Source: Bimuria novae-zelandiae CBS 107.79 (Eukaryota > Ascomycota > Dothideomycetes > Pleosporales > Didymosphaeriaceae). Taken from it: a stretch of DNA of 33,670 nucleotides. The position numbers were made by a program, and so were the translations under genes. Positions 30,018-33,670 of the stretch are shown in pieces (positions within the stretch are counted from its first letter, which is position 1; every line of letters starts with the position of its first letter). The notes beneath the pieces were generated by a model. That model was not told the origin of the DNA. It did not search any database and was given only the letters and a program-made list of their open reading frames with translations. The DNA is taken from NCBI GenBank assembly GCA_010015655.1, contig ML976736.1, positions 1-33,670 of the forward strand, given 5' to 3'.

Positions 30018-31176
30018 CTACGGAGCAGGTGAAGCACAACGACGCAGCCGCGCCAGCACACACCACTTCTTCCGCTCACCAACGTCCTCTCTCCCGCCGT
30101 CGCGCTCCGTCGCCCACGGCCGCCGCTTGCCCTCCGCATTCATCTCGTAGATCTCCTCGACCTCTAACCCGACTTCTGGTACCGTCTCCTCGAAGAACGG
30201 TGCGACCTTCGCGCGCCCGGTGTGGAAGCCTGCTATAACAAATACACGAGATGACGTGTCTTTGGAGAGGAAATGGACCATAGACTTCGCGAGGTTCTCG
30301 TGCTCGTACGGCATCCACAAGCAATCCGCCGCGAGGATGCGCGTGTACCGATGAGCGTGTGCGGCAGCGAACGGGGTATCGAAGACGTTCCACTGGTGGC
30401 CGTGGACAGCCACAGCAGCCCTCCTTTTAGATGGGAGGTTCGTCTCGACGTTCGCGGTAATGGTCTCGAGGATCGGGGGAGCAGGATAGTCGGTTATAGC
30501 GACCTGTCGAACATCAGCCAAAAGCTTATGGATAGAGAAGAAGGCAAAGTACCTCATCCGCACCAACGATAGCGCTCATAATCCCGCCTAGTCCAACTCC
30601 TATGCACATCGCCAATCAGCCCTCTCGTTACCCTATATCGTGGCCATATCCTCTCCCGCCTACCCACCTGCGCCCAACTCCAGCACCTTCTCCCCTCTCA
30701 CGCTCCAGTTCGCCTCTTCTTCTTCCCCGGTCCACCACTCCCCCTCCCCCCACCGACTCTGCTCGCCCCTCCCCCCACCCACATCCCTCTCCTCTATTCC
30801 CTTCGCCCTCCCACCAATTAGCTCCACCATCAAGATCCCAGAGTTCCACAAATAGTGCGCAAACTTGCGCCGCTGCTCTTCGCTATTGATATCTGCGGTG
30901 CGCAACTCTATTTCCGGGAGGGAGGGGTTGGAGGGTCGGTACACGATCACAGATTCGGGGTCATCGCCGTGCTGGTTTTGCAGGTCGTCCACGAAGACGC
31001 CGCCGAGGCTGGATTCGAAGATGTCCTCGGGCGTGGGCGTGTAGGAGGCGGGGTGTTGGAGGGTGACTAGGGCCTATATACGATGAGTACAACACTTGAA
31101 TACGTTGTAGTCCTCGGGTTGGAAAGCGCGTTTTTTCATGCACTCTTTCTTGAGGGTTACATACGGTGAGTAGCAT
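30018..31176 (-). CDS. Methyltransf_16 / NNT1-like SAM-dependent methyltransferase
   Basis: Four exons: 31165-31176, 30668-31073, 30553-30599 and 30018-30503, with introns of 91, 68 and 49 bases (donors GTATGT, GTGGGT, GTACTT). The phases join exactly and give 316 residues. The first exon is only 12 bases (Met-Leu-Leu-Thr). The joined sequence makes motif I LELGAGVGLGG at 135-145 and TDYP at 159-162, split by two introns, which confirms the splicing. It is followed by LAADCLWMPYEHENL and VFVIAGFHTGR. These fit fungal proteins annotated as nicotinamide N-methyltransferase-like or EFM7-like, whose real substrates are mostly proteins. A Gly/Glu/Trp-rich insertion (residues about 105-130) lies before motif I. 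The substrate cannot be told from sequence, and the tiny first exon needs transcript proof. Confidence 0.8.
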
Positions 31177-31735
31177 CGGTGTGCGCGGTGACGAAGAAAG
31201 TTCTTAGAATTTGGAAGAGAGAGCGAGTAGCAGAGTAGCAAAGTAGCAAAGTAGCAGATGTTTCGAGCGTCATTTTAGTGAGGGGCTAGGTTTGCCGGGT
31301 CCCGGTCCAATTGCAGTGTGCTAGTCAGCCATTATACGAGGAAGCCGCCTTCCATCACAGCTTGCTGCCCCCTTGCTGTGAACAACTCCATTCACCCTTC
31401 CCACCACAAAGCTTCACCTTTCTGTAGTTTGGTGTGTCTGGTGTGTTTGGCACGTGGCAGTTGAGATTGGATGGAAGCACTTGATAAGCAGCGGGGCTAA
31501 GAAAAATGGACGGGGTTAACTAGCGCATTTGTCGCGTGTCTGCGCGTCATGTATCGAAGGATCTAGGGAGCCTCGGTTTCATCAATCGCATCTCGAATAA
31601 CCGTCCTTTAGAGTGCTCTGGACATCCTGTCAAGCCTTTTTCATTAAAGAGTTTATTCTATCTCCTGTATCCTCAGTTAATTCCTGCTTTCTGTCAACAC
31701 CGTCTGCTGCACGTACCCGGCGCCTATAGCCCACC
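31177..31735. promoter_or_regulatory. Bidirectional promoter region with a GTAGCAAA tandem repeat
   Basis: This region separates the divergent methyltransferase and TMEM205-like genes. Four tandem copies of an 8-base unit (GTAGCARA) lie at 31227-31258, within the probable leader of the methyltransferase. No other gene or factor site is seen. Confidence 0.5.
31227..31258. repeat. GTAGCA(A/G)A x4 tandem repeat
   Basis: Four 8-base units (GTAGCAGA, GTAGCAAA, GTAGCAAA, GTAGCAGA) lie about 50 bases upstream of the methyltransferase ATG. The role is unknown; it could be a simple microsatellite. Confidence 0.85.
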
Positions 31736-32328
31736 ATGACATCCCTCTCCTCCTTCAAGAACCCGGCTGCGTACCATTTACTAAGGTCAATGCTCTCCTT
31801 CGCCATTCCGAACCCCACTAGATCCAAATTAACGTCCTCCGCAGCTACGGCACCCTCCTCGGCAGCACCCTCTTCCAATCTTTCATCGGCGGCATAATCG
31901 CCTTCCGCGCCCTCCCCCGCCCCATGTTCTCCACGCTCCAAAAGTCCACCTTCCCCGCCTACTTCACGCTCCAAACTCTCACCCCCGTGCTCATGGCGCT
32001 AACCTACCCGTCCGGGCCCTCCGCACTCTGGACACAAAAGGCCTCCGGCGACGGCCTGGCGTTCTGGCTCACGACGACGATGTTCGTGACGGGCCTGGTT
32101 AATTGGGCGTATGTGGGACCGCAGACGACGGAGATTATGAAGGTGAGGAAGCACCAGGAGACGAAGGATGGGAAGAAGAGCTATGATAAGGGGCCGCATA
32201 GTAGGGAGATGGAGGAGTTGAATAGGCGGTTTGCGGTGCTGCATGGGGTGAGTAGCTTGGTGAATTTGGTGGGGTTTTTGGGGATGTGTTGGTATGGGGT
32301 ACTGCTTGGGGAGGGGTTGAGGTGGTGA
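31736..32328 (+). CDS. TMEM205-like (DUF4149) integral membrane protein
   Basis: Two exons, 31736-31785 and 31845-32328, with a 59-base intron (AAG/GTCAAT...TCCGCAG) give 177 residues from MTSLSSFKNPAAYHLL. Splicing makes the family signature HLLSYGTLLGSTLFQSFIGG, which appears in neither exon alone. Further family features are RALPRPMFSTLQKSTFPAYF, LTALTYP-like LMALTYPSGPSAL, WAYVGPQTTEIM, and a conserved basic stretch RKHQETKDGKKSYDK followed by MEELNRRFAVLHG. Four membrane segments are expected (about 15-35, 53-75, 85-105 and 150-172). In animals TMEM205 is linked to drug resistance and secretion; the fungal role is unknown. GTCAAT is a weak donor, but the family match supports it. Confidence 0.85.
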
Positions 32329-32775
32329 GGGAAACATGAAGGGGAGAAAGACCGATGCGTGCGATAGGAAGTGGCAGGTGCGACTAGGCAGGCCACTATA
32401 TGTGGATAGAGGAGCTGCATCTTCGTTCGGGGAAAGCGTGGGTGTGTTGATTGTATGATGAATGGCCATCCACGGATGTAAAGCAATGGTATGTTCTTCT
32501 GGCGGCGATTCTTCCCGTTCCCCTCCATTGAACCAATACGCCGCAGCATCGCTGTCTGTCGTATGAAGAAAGGACTTTACTTGCGCATTCCGGAGGTAGG
32601 TTTCCTGAGATGTGGAAGTCTATTTGACGCTGCAGACGCGGTAGCAGGGTATTCGCGGATATCCCCGCCTTGGAATGAGCACGTGAGGTACCAGTCATAC
32701 TTAAGCTCCGTACCTGCATAAAGCACCTGTTGGCCATAAAAAATCTCAGCACTCGAACAGTTCAACATCCTCAAA
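32329..32775. other. Intergenic region
   Basis: The 447 bases between the TMEM205-like stop and the acetyltransferase ATG. It should hold the terminator of the first and promoter of the second. The frames seen on both strands are short and overlapping; no gene is supported. Confidence 0.5.
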
Positions 32776-33474
32776 ATGGCAGAACCCACCACCGAAGAGT
32801 TCGGCCCTCTCGTCCCCGACACCCCAGCTAAACCCCCAACCTACGACATCACCCTCAAAGGCAAACACGTCACCATCGTCCCCGTCCACACAGATCATGC
32901 CAACGCTCTATACCCGCAAATCTCCGGCCCAGAGCACGCCTCTCTCTTCGACTACCTCTTCGACGACCCCCCGCCCTCACCAGAAGCCTTCCGCTCCAGC
33001 TTAGCCCAAAAGGCAGCGACGACCAACCCCTGGACCTACACCATCTTCCTCAACATGACTGGAAAACCCATCGGCAGCGCCGCCCTCATGCGCATGGACC
33101 TCCCGAACCGCGTCATTGAAATCGGCTCCATCCTGTACACACCCGCGCTCCAGCGCACGCCCGCGGCTACGGAAGTGCAGTATCTCTTCGCGGCGTACGT
33201 GTTCGATACGCTGGGCTTTAGACGGTATGAGTGGAAGTGCAATGCGCTGAATAAGCCGAGCAGAAGGGCGGCGGAGAGGTTGGGATTCGTGTATGAGGGG
33301 ACGTTTAGGCAGCATATGATTGCGAGGGGCAGGAATAGGGATACGGCGTGGTTTTCTATGGTCGATGGGGAGTGGGAGGGGAGGAAGAAGGCGTTTGAGG
33401 GGTGGTTAGCGGAGCGGAACTTTGACAGGGAGGGAGCGCAGAGGAGGAGGTTAGAGGAGTTTAGGGCGGCGTAG
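32776..33474 (+). CDS. GNAT family N-acetyltransferase (RimJ/RimL-like, Acetyltransf_3)
   Basis: A single exon of 232 residues from ATG 32776 (MAEPTTEEFGPLVPDTPAKP). The order fits the RimJ/RimL-type GNAT fold: a first beta strand KGKHVTIVPVH, a helix region with FDYLFDDPPPSPEAF, the strand WTYTIFLNMTGKPIGSAALM, VIEIGSILYTPALQRTPAAT (motif A region with the acetyl-CoA loop, here QRTPAAT), and the C-terminal FRRYEWKCNALNKPSRRAAERLGF typical of this group. The enzyme would transfer acetyl from acetyl-CoA to an amine; the substrate cannot be predicted. The C-terminus is highly charged and of low complexity (DREGAQRRRLEEFRAA). The ATG is preceded by AAA at -3, a good fungal context. Confidence 0.88.
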   Translation: MAEPTTEEFGPLVPDTPAKPPTYDITLKGKHVTIVPVHTDHANALYPQISGPEHASLFDYLFDDPPPSPEAFRSSLAQKAATTNPWTYTIFLNMTGKPIGSAALMRMDLPNRVIEIGSILYTPALQRTPAATEVQYLFAAYVFDTLGFRRYEWKCNALNKPSRRAAERLGFVYEGTFRQHMIARGRNRDTAWFSMVDGEWEGRKKAFEGWLAERNFDREGAQRRRLEEFRAA

Positions 33475-33670
33475 AGGGGACGGTGGAAGAAGGGTGACAA
33501 TAATCAAGATTGAACTGTTTGCTGGCAGAGCTTTTCTTTTATTGTCTTCAACGACCTGAACAGATCGTGCGACATTGTCACGGTTTGGAGTCTCCCTTTC
33601 CCCACTTGTAGTGGCGCCTCACCTCTGTTGAGATGCGACTACCCATCCTGCACTAGCGCTGTTTACAGCC
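33475..33670. other. 3' flank of the acetyltransferase gene
   Basis: No gene is seen in these last 196 bases. They probably include the 3' untranslated region. Confidence 0.5.

Overview
The window reads as nuclear DNA of a filamentous ascomycete (Pezizomycotina, perhaps a Dothideomycete; the species cannot be named from sequence alone). Two things support this: short GT-AG introns of about 48-91 bases in the host genes, and a long TpA-rich tract in which transposon frames are broken almost only by TAA/TAG where CAA/CAG (Gln) is expected, the signature of repeat-induced point mutation (RIP, CpA to TpA).

Region 1 (1-20965) is a pile of nested transposable elements. From the left: the 3' end of an undamaged non-LTR (LINE) retrotransposon (1-1705), inserted in the integrase region of an older RIP-mutated Ty3/gypsy element on the minus strand (gypsy-1, about 1706-6750); then about 2.3 kb of mostly unreadable TpA-rich DNA; then a complete hAT transposon (hAT-1, 9080-20957) with 22-base terminal inverted repeats and an 8-base target duplication (CTCGCTAG). 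The hAT-1 transposase is split by a full-length RIP-mutated chromovirus-type Ty3/gypsy element (gypsy-2, 10199-19074; two 173-base LTRs, 5-base duplication CCTGC). The gypsy-2 gag region is in turn split by a short hAT deletion derivative that shows no RIP damage (hAT-2, 16517-18199; 16-base inverted repeats, 8-base duplication TCCTCGTA). The relative order is hAT-1, then gypsy-2, then hAT-2, with the LINE also young relative to gypsy-1.

Region 2 (20966-33670) is ordinary gene-rich DNA with seven or eight protein genes: a hypothetical gene whose last codons were hit by hAT-1 (minus), a Ser/Thr-rich single-pass membrane protein (minus), an alpha/beta-hydrolase (plus), a small four-helix membrane protein (minus), an EFM4-type elongation-factor lysine methyltransferase (plus), a Methyltransf_16/NNT1-like methyltransferase (minus), a TMEM205-like membrane protein (plus) and a GNAT acetyltransferase (plus). 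They do not form an evident pathway or cluster; two neighbouring, convergent genes are both SAM-dependent methyltransferases.

The items most worth a second look are the three-level nesting with exact duplications at every level, hAT-1 insertion rewriting the C-terminus of a host gene, a possible antisense reading frame in the 3' part of gypsy-2, and the coexistence of heavily RIP-damaged elements with two apparently undamaged ones. I found no convincing new defence or metabolic system.
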